From the NCBI GenBank assembly GCA_037903355.1, contig JBAJFE010000054.1:186001-250000 (forward strand): a stretch of DNA of 64,000 bases, written 5' to 3'. Positions 55,105 through 64,000 of this stretch are shown here, piece by piece (the stretch's first letter is position 1; each line of letters opens with the position of its first letter). The notes below the pieces were generated by a model, which did no database searches, was not told the origin of the DNA, and was given only the letters and a program-made list of their open reading frames with translations. The position numbers and the translations under genes were made by a program. The DNA is from Trichuris trichiura (lineage: Eukaryota > Nematoda > Enoplea > Trichinellida > Trichuridae).

Positions 55105-55106
55105 TA

Positions 55107-56107
55107 TACAGTGTGCAGTTAGGGTCCATATCCCGATTGAGCAGAAGACGCAGCTGTGTACAGTGCGAAAAGCGGACGAACTCATGGTGGTTTACATGTT
55201 TACGTCTAAGTTAGGAAACCAAACTCGTCAAACGACAAAATTTTGTCAATATCCATTCTTTTTGAACTTACCTAGAAATCAACATCAAACTTCTGTCTTC
55301 TAACACGGCACGCATTTGATAGCTGTGGCGGGACTTAAAAATATTATTCAAGAAGAATGCGGCGAATAGAGAATCCTTAAATGGGAACACAGCCAACGAA
55401 GTGACTTCTTTCTGATGCGCTCGAGTATTCAAAATTCCCCCCTTTCCCTGTTCAGGATCATCAAAGCGTGCGAGTAGCGACAAGGTAAATTCTGGTGAGT
55501 GTAGTAGAGCCTCCCCATACAAAATTCAATTTAACGTGAAAATAGAGCTTTCCTTCAGTTCTCAAACAAAAGAGACATTGTTCTACTGTAGTACTTCTGG
55601 TCTCTGCGTTTAATTAAACGATTTTCATCTGTCAAACTGTTTTACGTTCTCTAAAGATTATCTCGGGAAATATTACCTCACTTAATTCAAACCAGACAAA
55701 TTATGAAGCCTACAGCGCGGGACAGTGGTAAAATAATAACAAGATGCACAAAGCTGAACTTGTCACAATTAGACACCATATGCATTTAATTACAGTTTCC
55801 TTTTAAGGGAATTAAACGGTTGTTCCAGAGAAACAGCACAGCTTTATACAGGAGCACATTCCATTCTGGACTGTTCACAAATTGCAAACGCTTGAAATTC
55901 ACAGCTATTTTTCTGGTGGTTAAAATAAACGCGAGTGTGGCAGAGATGGTATTACGGGCATTGCAAGTTTTATGATCCAATTCGTTTTTCACAAGAAACA
56001 ACAGTCTCAAACAAAAAAAAGTAGACGGAAGAGTATTTTCAGATGTTCATCTACACGCACAATTATCGGCGAACAACTAAAGTACTTTGAGAAACACCAA
56101 CATCAGC
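55107..56107. other. Intergenic, no gene recognised
   Basis: Short ORFs only. The right end is the 3' flank of the minus-strand BCAS2 gene. Confidence 0.4.
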
Positions 56108-56991
56108 TTAAAGTTCCATTGGAGTTTCTTGTTGATTGAGCGCATTCTCTATTTGTGCCGTTTGATCCGTCAGATCACTGCAGGCCTTTTCAATTTCATA
56201 GTTCTTAGTCACGAGTGCAACCCATCTGTTTAAAGCCGTCTGCTATAGTAAGTAATCAGCAAAACAATGCCTCCTACCTGGCTTCTAACTGCTTTAGCTC
56301 GCCCGCAACCTCCAACTGCTTCGACTTTCTACGGCAGTTGATTTCGTGCGTTTCTTGACGTATCCTTTCCAATCGTTTGCGCGATTGAGCAACCAATTTT
56401 GCCACACGTTCGGAATACTCCCTCCAAACGTCTGGTCCGAAATCAGCCATCAACTCCAAATTAAGAATTCTATTGCAACATACAGGCTCTACATAATGGA
56501 AATATCTTTTTCTATTCATGCGCAACAATGTACCTCAAATCTTGGTGCTCCAACTGAGTCTTAGAGTTTGCCACGGCTTCCTGCCAACTGGTGATGTCAC
56601 TTTGCTTGGCTGCCGGAGGTCCAGGCAGTTCGTAACGTTTCATGTTCAACAGTTCCATAGGTCTTCCACTTTCCACTCGCTCCATTTCGTTTCGAAGAAC
56701 GGGAGTCTGTCAAAAAAGAACTGCAACCGAGCAAACCGATAAATCTTTTTGCTACCAAAAAAATGTCAAGAGAAGTCGACGGCATATCTCGGAGATAGTT
56801 TTTGGATGGCGGATAGCGTTGACATTCTTCCTCAATCAACGCGAGTGCCTGAAAACGTTACTAAAAGCCTATTTAATCGACTCGATATCACTGCTCACCG
56901 CTGCTCGCATGTTTTCATCGTAACCTTGGTCGATGTAAGGAAGAGCATCAACTACTATTCCGTAATCTTCGTGGATATTTTGTGGATGCAT
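56108..56991 (-). CDS. bcas2: BCAS2/SPF27 pre-mRNA splicing factor
   Basis: A core subunit of the Prp19 (NineTeen) complex that activates the spliceosome in the nucleus. Five exons on the minus strand (56991-56899, 56848-56756, 56706-56534, 56469-56278, 56225-56108), all in phase, give 222 aa, matching the roughly 225-aa family size. Landmarks are VVDALPYIDQGYDENM, EEECQRYPPSKNYL, PMELLNMKRYELPGP, QLEHQDLRILNLELM and WVALVTKNYEIEK, each with a direct counterpart in human BCAS2. The C-terminal half is a long coiled coil (from EYSERVAKLVAQSRKRL onward). The ATG at 56991 directly precedes the conserved N-terminus. RPS9 ends only 158 bp upstream on the same strand, so the pair could be transcribed together. 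Confidence 0.95.
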
Positions 56992-57149
56992 TACTGCGTA
57001 AAGCACATTAATAGCAGCGCTATTCAATATTCAATAAGAAACATGTCGAGCTTGAGAACGCATTAGAGCAGCACAAGAAAGCCATCCAAGCAAAGTTTAC
57101 TTCTCTCATAAACGGGAATGGGATGGCAACTAGAGTCCCAACGATGCGT

Positions 57150-57865
57150 TTACTCAGCAGCTTCGGCAGCTTGTTCCGCTCGTTTCATATTTCTTCGCCT
57201 TACTCGACCTGGCTTCCCGGTAACGTATGGAGACGTCAAAGAGAAGTCTACAATGAAAACAGTGTAGATTCCATTGCCGTGAAGTGAAAGTCTTGACTTA
57301 CCAATATGCTTTTCTGAATCCAAACGAACAATAAATGATGGAACATTAACCATTTGCCGTCGAACTCTGAAATATTAACACTTAAAAGCGTTGATTCACA
57401 TGGAGTACACACCTGATGTGACGTTGCAAGATCATTACTCTAGCATGATGGATACTCCTGGCAAGCGCTTTTTTAAACACTTGAGTTTGCAGACGTCGCC
57501 CCAAGAAATCTTCCACCCTCAAACCGAGTACATAGTCGAGCTTCATTCGGTCCTCACTTAGCACGCCAATCAACACTAGCCGACGCAGCAGAGCATTGCC
57601 TTTAACGGATCTTCACGTTAACGCAACTTGCTAAGGACAAACCTTCACCTTCGAACAGACGACGAGGATCCTTCTCATCCAAAGTTAGCAGCTCCCGAGC
57701 CGTCTTGCGAATTCGCGCCAACGTGTACTTGACTCGCCAAACCTCGCGTTTATTCCTCAATCCGTATTCACCAATTAATTTCAATTCTTGGTCCAGACGT
57801 TCCTTCTCGTAAGGTCGGCGTGGAGTGGCGTACACCTTGCTATGCACGGTTTTTATGCGCGGCAT
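57150..57865 (-). CDS. rps-9: 40S ribosomal protein S9 (uS4)
   Basis: A small-subunit protein of the ribosomal body that binds 18S rRNA early in assembly and helps shape the mRNA entry and decoding region. Four exons on the minus strand (57865-57643, 57599-57413, 57366-57302, 57247-57150) give 190 aa (family about 190-195). Seen: [57 protein letters not shown], then the S4 RNA-binding domain ([35 protein letters not shown]), [11 protein letters not shown], and the basic C-terminus [12 protein letters not shown] with an Ala/Glu tail. Introns are 44-54 bp. The downstream neighbour on the same strand is BCAS2. Confidence 0.97.
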
Positions 57866-58886
57866 ATTTATACTTTTCTAAGAGAACCAATCGAAAGACT
57901 ATAAAAAAGTTGATGCTGCAATCTGTTACGCTATAAAAGACCCACAAAACGTCAGCAGAAACAAGCTTTACCTTCACTTGTGGCTTTACGTGTATACAGT
58001 ACACATTTCTACTAGGATAAGTAGGTAACGTTGTGACAATGACGAAGTAAAGCTAAACACCGAAATGCTTTCAGCAGAAGCACTGGGTGAAAAAAGCATT
58101 TTTATGATGTTTAAAATGCGTGCCGTTTGTTGTATATGCAATTTAATTCGAAAAACACCGCTTGGTCGAAATAATTCCCTGAAAATGAACTGAATAACTC
58201 AAGAGGTTACATGTTCTGCTTACATGACTAAAATAAACGGGAAAATTGAAAAATAAAGCCGTTGCTTCTTTAGCATCTGACTTGCTGTCTTGGCAAAACG
58301 TTTTTTGCTCATCTAGACAGTGTAACGGATTTAAAACTAGTTTAGGATGAGTTTTGCGAATATTTTTTATCTGTAAATGTTATACCTTATCTTGCGCACG
58401 ACGGTTCTCCTAAAAAGTTAGCTTAGCAACAACGAAGTAAAGTATCCATAAGACAGCTTGCTCGTACAGCTAACGCCGCTTACTCTTCATAATATAACTT
58501 AACACAGAATTTAGGATTGTACTATAAGCTGGGTGTGGAGGAAAGTTCGATGGAGCGGTTCACTAAATCAGGAAACGGCGGCAAACTTTTTACGCTTTAT
58601 GAGATATGCACACGCGACAGTTCAGTTTTTGTCAGACTATTGCGCTCAACATAATCGTAACTGCAAAAATTGAGCTTTCACATTTATAAAATTCATTTGC
58701 CCCTGGTTGCATCTTTCTACCGCCCAGTCAAGTTGATTTGCAAGTCACCTTTACTTCTGTAATTTGTGAGCGGTGAATGGGCGCCATTGCCGGCTTAGGA
58801 AAAGTTTCATCGTCTATTCATTTGCGTTCTGTTCGGTGATTAGCTGCGTTTTGCCCTCTCTTCTGCAGGAATTCCAAAAAGCTTAA
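57866..58886. promoter_or_regulatory. Divergent upstream region between RPS9 and Nup188
   Basis: RPS9 (minus) and the Nup188 homologue (plus) are head to head across about 1 kb. No TATA box or clear motif was identified; the promoter role is inferred from gene orientation only. Just before the Nup188 ATG, ctcttctgcag could be a cis- or trans-splice acceptor. Confidence 0.4.
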
Positions 58887-61800
58887 ATGCCTACAGCAAA
58901 CGAAAGACCTCTTTATTCTGAGTACATTACCGCAGAGCATGTTTGGTCCATGCTGTCCTCGACAGTAGAGCCACCAGCCGCTGAGAAGGAAACTTTCATT
59001 AGATCTGGGCGGGAGATATTGGAGCTAAGTAGCCGATATTTTGCAACGAGACCGGATTCTTCTGCACCTGTACAATGTCCACCTGATTTCAAGACGGCCA
59101 ATCCTGTATTAAAGGATTTCGTCGAGGAAGCGGCCTCTCTTTTGCAGTTGGATTTCGAAGATGCGTATCAATGCTTTTGCTGCTTTCTATTGTATGAATT
59201 TAGCTGTGATCGTCGAGATATACATGAAGTTCTCCAGGAACGTGCTCAGAGTCGCGAACTCTGTCGCGTATTTGGCTGCTACGTAAAGACGGAGCAGATT
59301 TATCTCGTTCGCTGTTGTACCGAACTTATCAAAGCTGCATATTTTGGCGATCGTAGTTGGCTGGATCATTTAGTCCGAAGTGCCTGCGAATATTTTGCGC
59401 GAGATAAATTCACTCTTAAGCTGGTAACGTATTACGAATTTCTACGTGGTAATCAAGTGCATCGCGAATTGTTGAGCGATCAGATCGTGTCGCTGAACCT
59501 AGCTTTGCAAGCCGAAATCCTTACTTTTTTGGTTTGGACTTTCCACGCTTTTGACATGGAGGCTTCGTGGATCTCACCAACGCTCAATTTATTTCGCGAT
59601 GGTATTTACGACTTGGAAAGTCGCAATTTGACCTCTATGAGCGCTGAGGAGACAAAATGGTGCTTAGGAAATTTGCGTTCTTTAGAGAATCTATTGTTCA
59701 TGAAAATGTGCTCCATCGAAAATCTGGCATTACGCCTGACAAATGAATTGGAAGGTTGTGATAGCTTCAATCATTGGCTCTCCGAGAACTTTTGCCGCCC
59801 TTTTCAAGATGTCATGACTACGCTTTGCCCTTGCAAGCTACATGCAGCTGTGTACATGTTCTGGGCCGTTAATAGAGAAATGTGTTGCCTGATAGCAGAG
59901 TCGTCAGATGGTTCTTGTACCTTAAAGCGAGACAGCTTTTGGAAATTTAGCATCACTGCAAAGGAGTTTGAATGGCTAGTCTCGTGTACACACTGTCTAA
60001 AGCAACTGAAAAGCTTCCTCGACGACGACACTTACGTGATGGCTTGCGGTACCGTATATGTTGCTGTAAACCAGTGTCTTAGCTTGTTCGAATTGGACTC
60101 TTTGGGAAACTACGAATCATTACTTGAGTTGAGCGAGGTTCTTCTTTGCTGTGACAGCATAGCGGCAGATGTTTTTGCGACCGCTTTTAACAGTGGCATT
60201 GGAGAACTATTCAGAGACACTGTCTACCAGTTTCCTTGCTGTTTTAAAGATCCATTGGCACTTCTTTCAGCCATAGCGTCCACATCAGCCGAAAATGCCG
60301 TTGTAGTATTCAACCTATTTTTAAAATTGCCGTGCTGCAGCGAACCTCTTGCCAACATAGATACCAGTACGTTAGTCACTTTGGATGTGCAGGAAGGTGA
60401 TGTGGTGTACCAAGCGAAAAAGAGTCATTATTTCTTCGATTCGTCGTCTAATCTGTGTATCCCGAAAGGTACCCTTGGAACAGTGTGCGATCGATTCAAC
60501 AGTATTCAGTGGAAAATGTTTTACAACGGTTGGCAGTTTTGCATATCGGAAGTTAATAGGCTTCGCGATCGAAATGATCCGGAAGCCGTTGCTCGAAAAA
60601 TTGCCATTTTTCGTCTAGTGCGTCAGGTGCTGCAGAGTGAAGCAAACTTGATTGACTGGATGTACCTCTACTTTTCGTTGTCCGTGTTCACCTTTAGTAG
60701 CTATCATGAACCCAGCTTGGTCTTCTCTACAGAAATGACAAGACTGTTTGCCGCATTTGCTCGTCAGTGTGCTCACCAGGTGTTATCTCATTTAATATTC
60801 AGTGGTTTATTCCGTCTAAGCCCTGAATCTAGCGATATTTACTCCCAACTGATTGCCAAGGCACTTCACGATGAAGAAGGTGAAGAATTCTTAGCAGCCT
60901 ATCTACAACTGTGCGTAAATTTGCTGGATACTCCATTGGAAGCACAATATCATGCTGCCCTTCTTCATTGTGCCTCGTTAGCATTGTTGAAGCTACTTTC
61001 CGGCTCTGAAACTTGGAACGAACCGTTGGGTCGTCGTTGGGTATCCGTTAGTTTCCTGTCCATGCGAGTCATACAACTTTGCCTGCAAACACTGCCTGAA
61101 GTAAGCGTTACGGAAGAGGACCGCTTGCGCAAGTCAGAATTAAGAGCGCTCTGTGAACACACAATGTTGTACACAAACTCGCGCTCTCTGATGCTTCGTA
61201 TAATCGCCACTGGTGAGCCTGCGCTTTCGCGGATATTATCCGCGAACAGGTCCATAGAAGTACGAACTACCGTCGTCGATGCACTGGTCTGCGCTTTTTC
61301 AAACTTAAATTCTCTGGTGAGCAATTTTTTTCTGGACGAGAAAAATACCTTGCCGCCGTTGATGAAAAACCTATTTAACGGCTTGGAAGGTAACCCAACT
61401 CCTCTGCTCACAATTATCGCCAAGTATTTGTACAGTCGATTGTGCGTTAGGGTAACCGTAATGGCAGTCAGCTTGCTGACCACAGTCGCGTCGAAATTTC
61501 CCGGAGCATTGTTGTCCACCTTTGGCCCTTTCGTGGGTGCGTTTTGCGATATATTCACTTTGCGTGTGCAAGCTTCTACAAAGGAACCATCTTTGACTGT
61601 TCATTGCTTGAACTTTCTCTCCGTGGCCATAGAATGCCAGTTTGGTCTGGTAGAACAGCTACTAGCAGAGCCGGAGGCCTCAAGTCGACCACAAGGTGAC
61701 GAAGAAAGTGATAAAGTCTTGGCTGGGGGCATCTTCAATTCTTTGGTAAAAATTGTTCAGGAAGTGGCAATAAGCAATGACATACATACGGCTGTTATGA

Positions 61801-63791
61801 ACGTTTTGGAGAAAGTTTGGATGTTCAATTGTCAATCCATTGTGAACTGCCTAAAACGAGTAGAAAATATTTGGCCAATTCTATGTGCGCCACTCAGCGC
61901 GGACGAGTTTTCCTTTTTTCCACTTTTAGCCGCACCTGTATGGAATATACTTGCCTGCGAACTTTGCGGCGGTAACAAAATTGAAGGTACTTTAAAAACG
62001 CTTCTACTGGACCTCTGCTGTAGCGAACGCATTGAACTAATAACGAAGAAGATATGCGCTATGTGTCACGGTCAGATAGGTTTGTCTGACAAACTTCGCG
62101 TACTTAAGGCCTTTCGGGACTTTTTGCAGGCCAGCTGCGAACATTGTAAGGAATTGTGGACGAACGCTGCTTTGAATCGTATACTGACCTCCTTCCAATC
62201 TTTGCTAGTGAAGCTTATATCGGAATGCGCCAGCGAAAGCGACTTGCCTCTTATTTATATTGTGGGTACTATCACATTCATTGTGATTTCCGAGCCCACC
62301 TTTACTTTTAACGTACCACCAACATTGTCAAAGGTGTCCCATATTCTTGTGTCCGTCGCGGAATCGAGCACTGGATCCAATATGTTGACCACCTTTTGCA
62401 TGGCGGTACTCCCGACGCTCAGTGTTGTTCTTAAGAAATGTGCAATGGACAAGGAAAGCGATCCCAGTGTCAGCCACATTTTCACCCTTATTCTTGATCG
62501 GTGTTGCATGATATACAGTGCAATTCTGACTTCGTCGTTCAAACCAACTGGTGACTATTTGAACTTCGCCGATTGGAATTCCGCTTTTACTGCCGTTGTT
62601 TTGTTGTTCCTATCCGTATTGAACTCTCTGCTGGAGAAAGTGCCCGTTTCAATAACTTCCGATCTGTTGGAACGCTACGATACATGGACTCACACGCTGA
62701 GCCTGTTGTACGAGTTAAATCCCGACCGGTGTTCGGCGCTGATCTGCGCTGTCTGTGGTTTTTTCGGCAACATATTTTTCGACGAGTCTGGATTGACGAA
62801 GATTTGTCTGGGAAAATTGGCAGACTATTTGACGCTAGCCACATACGAAGTTGATGAGGAGTCGTCGTTGACTCGATTTGAAGCGGCAGTATTATTTTTT
62901 TCAAAAGGCGCGTCCACGCTGGGCCAGCGATTCGTATCGGAAATCTCCGCTTTCGTCGCTGCTCATCGCGAGCAATTTTTGGCTGTGTGTTCATCCTTCA
63001 AGGAAAGGCGCAACGCTACATTGCGCGTCATGCATCTCTTTGATACGTTTACCGAATTGGAACCGCGATGCAGCGTTGACGATTTCGATCCGCAGTCGCT
63101 GATGTGCGATTGCTGTTGCAAACTTGCCGTTGTACTTCTTTGGAAACTTGCAAAGCCTGGCTTAACGCCAACCGACGATCATTTGCTTCATTTGTTGTTT
63201 CTGTTGTTCAGCGTGCTGCTACGTTTTACGCCATCTTTAGTCGACTTCGCGCAAGGCATTTGTTGCGTAGACGTGGAGGCCTACAAACTAATGGTGAGGC
63301 CGGACTTTGGTCAGCACTTCACCAGCGACGAGGGATTACAGGCGGAACTAACGTTTGGTCAGTTGTTACATTGCGCTCAACAATTCGCTGCCTCCATACG
63401 ACAGTATGATTCGTCGAAATCTGGCGTTCGGTCTCCTGGCCATCAGTTAGTCGCTTTTATTATCTCCACTCCGGAGCAAAGAGCACTTGCTGAAACAACA
63501 TTGGAATGTTTATTTTGCTTTATTTTGTCTCAGATGTCTTTGTATACGTGTCACCCAAATACAGCGACGTCAGTTGGCTCCGTTGTACGCGTCGAAACTG
63601 CTACCGAAGTGAACCAGCTTGTAGAGTGGTGCTTACGTCCAGTGCGAGCTTCTCCAAAGATGGCTCTGCGGAAGTATCGAGAAGATTCCGTTAAAGTATC
63701 TCCAGCGCTCAATTACATCTGGCAGTACGCGAGCAGCGCTCTTCGCTGCGGCAAAATACCTCTGGGAGGTGTACCTGACAGCACTCGATAA
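58887..63791 (+). CDS. nup188: Nucleoporin Nup188 homologue, intronless
   Basis: A scaffold nucleoporin of the nuclear-pore inner ring. A single uninterrupted ORF encodes 1634 aa (human NUP188 is about 1750). The N-terminal segment LKDFVEEAASLLQLDFEDAY, VLQERAQSRELCRVFG and YLVRCCTELIKA parallels human NUP188. Around residues 500-560 a beta-rich insert (VQEGDVVYQAKKSHYFF…CIPKGTLGTV…FYNGWQFCISEV) corresponds to the SH3-like domain embedded in the family's alpha-solenoid. The remainder is alpha-solenoid, Cys/Leu-rich and without transmembrane features. The ATG follows a candidate splice acceptor, so a non-coding or trans-spliced leader is possible. The absence of any intron in 4.9 kb contrasts with the exon-rich neighbours. 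A Nup205-like identity is less likely because of the SH3-like match. Confidence 0.87.
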   Translation: MPTANERPLYSEYITAEHVWSMLSSTVEPPAAEKETFIRSGREILELSSRYFATRPDSSAPVQCPPDFKTANPVLKDFVEEAASLLQLDFEDAYQCFCCFLLYEFSCDRRDIHEVLQERAQSRELCRVFGCYVKTEQIYLVRCCTELIKAAYFGDRSWLDHLVRSACEYFARDKFTLKLVTYYEFLRGNQVHRELLSDQIVSLNLALQAEILTFLVWTFHAFDMEASWISPTLNLFRDGIYDLESRNLTSMSAEETKWCLGNLRSLENLLFMKMCSIENLALRLTNELEGCDSFNHWLSENFCRPFQDVMTTLCPCKLHAAVYMFWAVNREMCCLIAESSDGSCTLKRDSFWKFSITAKEFEWLVSCTHCLKQLKSFLDDDTYVMACGTVYVAVNQCLSLFELDSLGNYESLLELSEVLLCCDSIAADVFATAFNSGIGELFRDTVYQFPCCFKDPLALLSAIASTSAENAVVVFNLFLKLPCCSEPLANIDTSTLVTLDVQEGDVVYQAKKSHYFFDSSSNLCIPKGTLGTVCDRFNSIQWKMFYNGWQFCISEVNRLRDRNDPEAVARKIAIFRLVRQVLQSEANLIDWMYLYFSLSVFTFSSYHEPSLVFSTEMTRLFAAFARQCAHQVLSHLIFSGLFRLSPESSDIYSQLIAKALHDEEGEEFLAAYLQLCVNLLDTPLEAQYHAALLHCASLALLKLLSGSETWNEPLGRRWVSVSFLSMRVIQLCLQTLPEVSVTEEDRLRKSELRALCEHTMLYTNSRSLMLRIIATGEPALSRILSANRSIEVRTTVVDALVCAFSNLNSLVSNFFLDEKNTLPPLMKNLFNGLEGNPTPLLTIIAKYLYSRLCVRVTVMAVSLLTTVASKFPGALLSTFGPFVGAFCDIFTLRVQASTKEPSLTVHCLNFLSVAIECQFGLVEQLLAEPEASSRPQGDEESDKVLAGGIFNSLVKIVQEVAISNDIHTAVMNVLEKVWMFNCQSIVNCLKRVENIWPILCAPLSADEFSFFPLLAAPVWNILACELCGGNKIEGTLKTLLLDLCCSERIELITKKICAMCHGQIGLSDKLRVLKAFRDFLQASCEHCKELWTNAALNRILTSFQSLLVKLISECASESDLPLIYIVGTITFIVISEPTFTFNVPPTLSKVSHILVSVAESSTGSNMLTTFCMAVLPTLSVVLKKCAMDKESDPSVSHIFTLILDRCCMIYSAILTSSFKPTGDYLNFADWNSAFTAVVLLFLSVLNSLLEKVPVSITSDLLERYDTWTHTLSLLYELNPDRCSALICAVCGFFGNIFFDESGLTKICLGKLADYLTLATYEVDEESSLTRFEAAVLFFSKGASTLGQRFVSEISAFVAAHREQFLAVCSSFKERRNATLRVMHLFDTFTELEPRCSVDDFDPQSLMCDCCCKLAVVLLWKLAKPGLTPTDDHLLHLLFLLFSVLLRFTPSLVDFAQGICCVDVEAYKLMVRPDFGQHFTSDEGLQAELTFGQLLHCAQQFAASIRQYDSSKSGVRSPGHQLVAFIISTPEQRALAETTLECLFCFILSQMSLYTCHPNTATSVGSVVRVETATEVNQLVEWCLRPVRASPKMALRKYREDSVKVSPALNYIWQYASSALRCGKIPLGGVPDSTR

Positions 63792-64000
63792 TTCACGGAA
63801 TGCATAATTTTTATTTTGTTTAACTTTCAGTAAACAAATTCTTGCTACGCGTGCAACCATTACGCCGGCCGGCAAAGTTTAACAACATCCAGATTCCAAA
63901 TTTTTAAAGTTAGCTCAGTGTTGATTAGAGTTTAGACTACGTCATCTTATTGCTTAGTTAAAAGCAGAATTGAAAACCTGCATTTCAACAGTTGCAATAA
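63792..64000. other. 3' flank of Nup188
   Basis: A short AT-rich tail after the stop codon; no gene was seen. Confidence 0.4.

Overview
The window looks like a stretch of an animal nuclear genome, most likely a nematode and possibly clade I (Trichuris/Trichinella-like). The evidence is: genes made of short exons with GT-AG introns of about 45-60 bp; a cytosolic methionyl-tRNA synthetase carrying a C-terminal EMAPII domain, as in Caenorhabditis; a death-domain + SEFIR protein of the Act1/CIKS type; and metazoan claudin, DAG-lipase, BCAS2, RPS9 and Nup188 homologues. The clade I assignment is a guess.

Layout. 0-10 kb: repeat-rich, with a tRNA-Lys(CUU), a decayed Tigger/pogo transposon and a Penelope-like element (PLE) relic. 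11-13.9 kb: a GH18 chitinase with a C-terminal CBM14. 14.7-16.8 kb: a nearly complete GIY-YIG-type PLE, broken in its RT domain by two snap-back inverted duplications. 18 kb: a dithiol glutaredoxin (minus). 20-25.5 kb: an Act1-like gene whose death domain is split by a 4.1-kb intron that hosts an antisense BAR-domain gene and a foldback repeat. 26.1-29.8 kb: a decayed R2-type retrotransposon still joined, at the canonical R2 target position, to a piece of 28S rDNA; a second PLE fragment follows. 32.8-33.9 kb: a claudin-family gene. 34.9-39.5 kb: three foldback elements. 39.9-46.8 kb: methionyl-tRNA synthetase, with a pogo-type non-autonomous element in one intron that itself hosts a foldback element. 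49.3-51.3 kb: sn1-specific diacylglycerol lipase. 52.5-55.1 kb: Tigger deletion derivative and mariner. 56.1-57.9 kb: BCAS2/SPF27 and RPS9 (minus, 158 bp apart). 58.9-63.8 kb: an intronless Nup188 homologue.

The most striking signal is a family of hammerhead-ribozyme-like motifs (CUGANGA, one extra pyrimidine, a 5-bp stem II with a 6-nt loop, then GAAA). They lie in the 3' terminal repeats of the PLEs and, as opposed pairs, at the centre of 230-440 bp palindromes that share the PLE terminus. These palindromes look like a non-autonomous, PLE-mobilised foldback family. At least seven recognisable motif copies and several decayed ones occur in this 64 kb.

The host genes are unrelated housekeeping, signalling and secreted-protein genes with no common pathway; only RPS9-BCAS2 are close enough to suggest co-transcription. 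Three genes (chitinase, Act1-like, MetRS) each have one exon junction that is out of phase by one base, which could be sequence error or decay.
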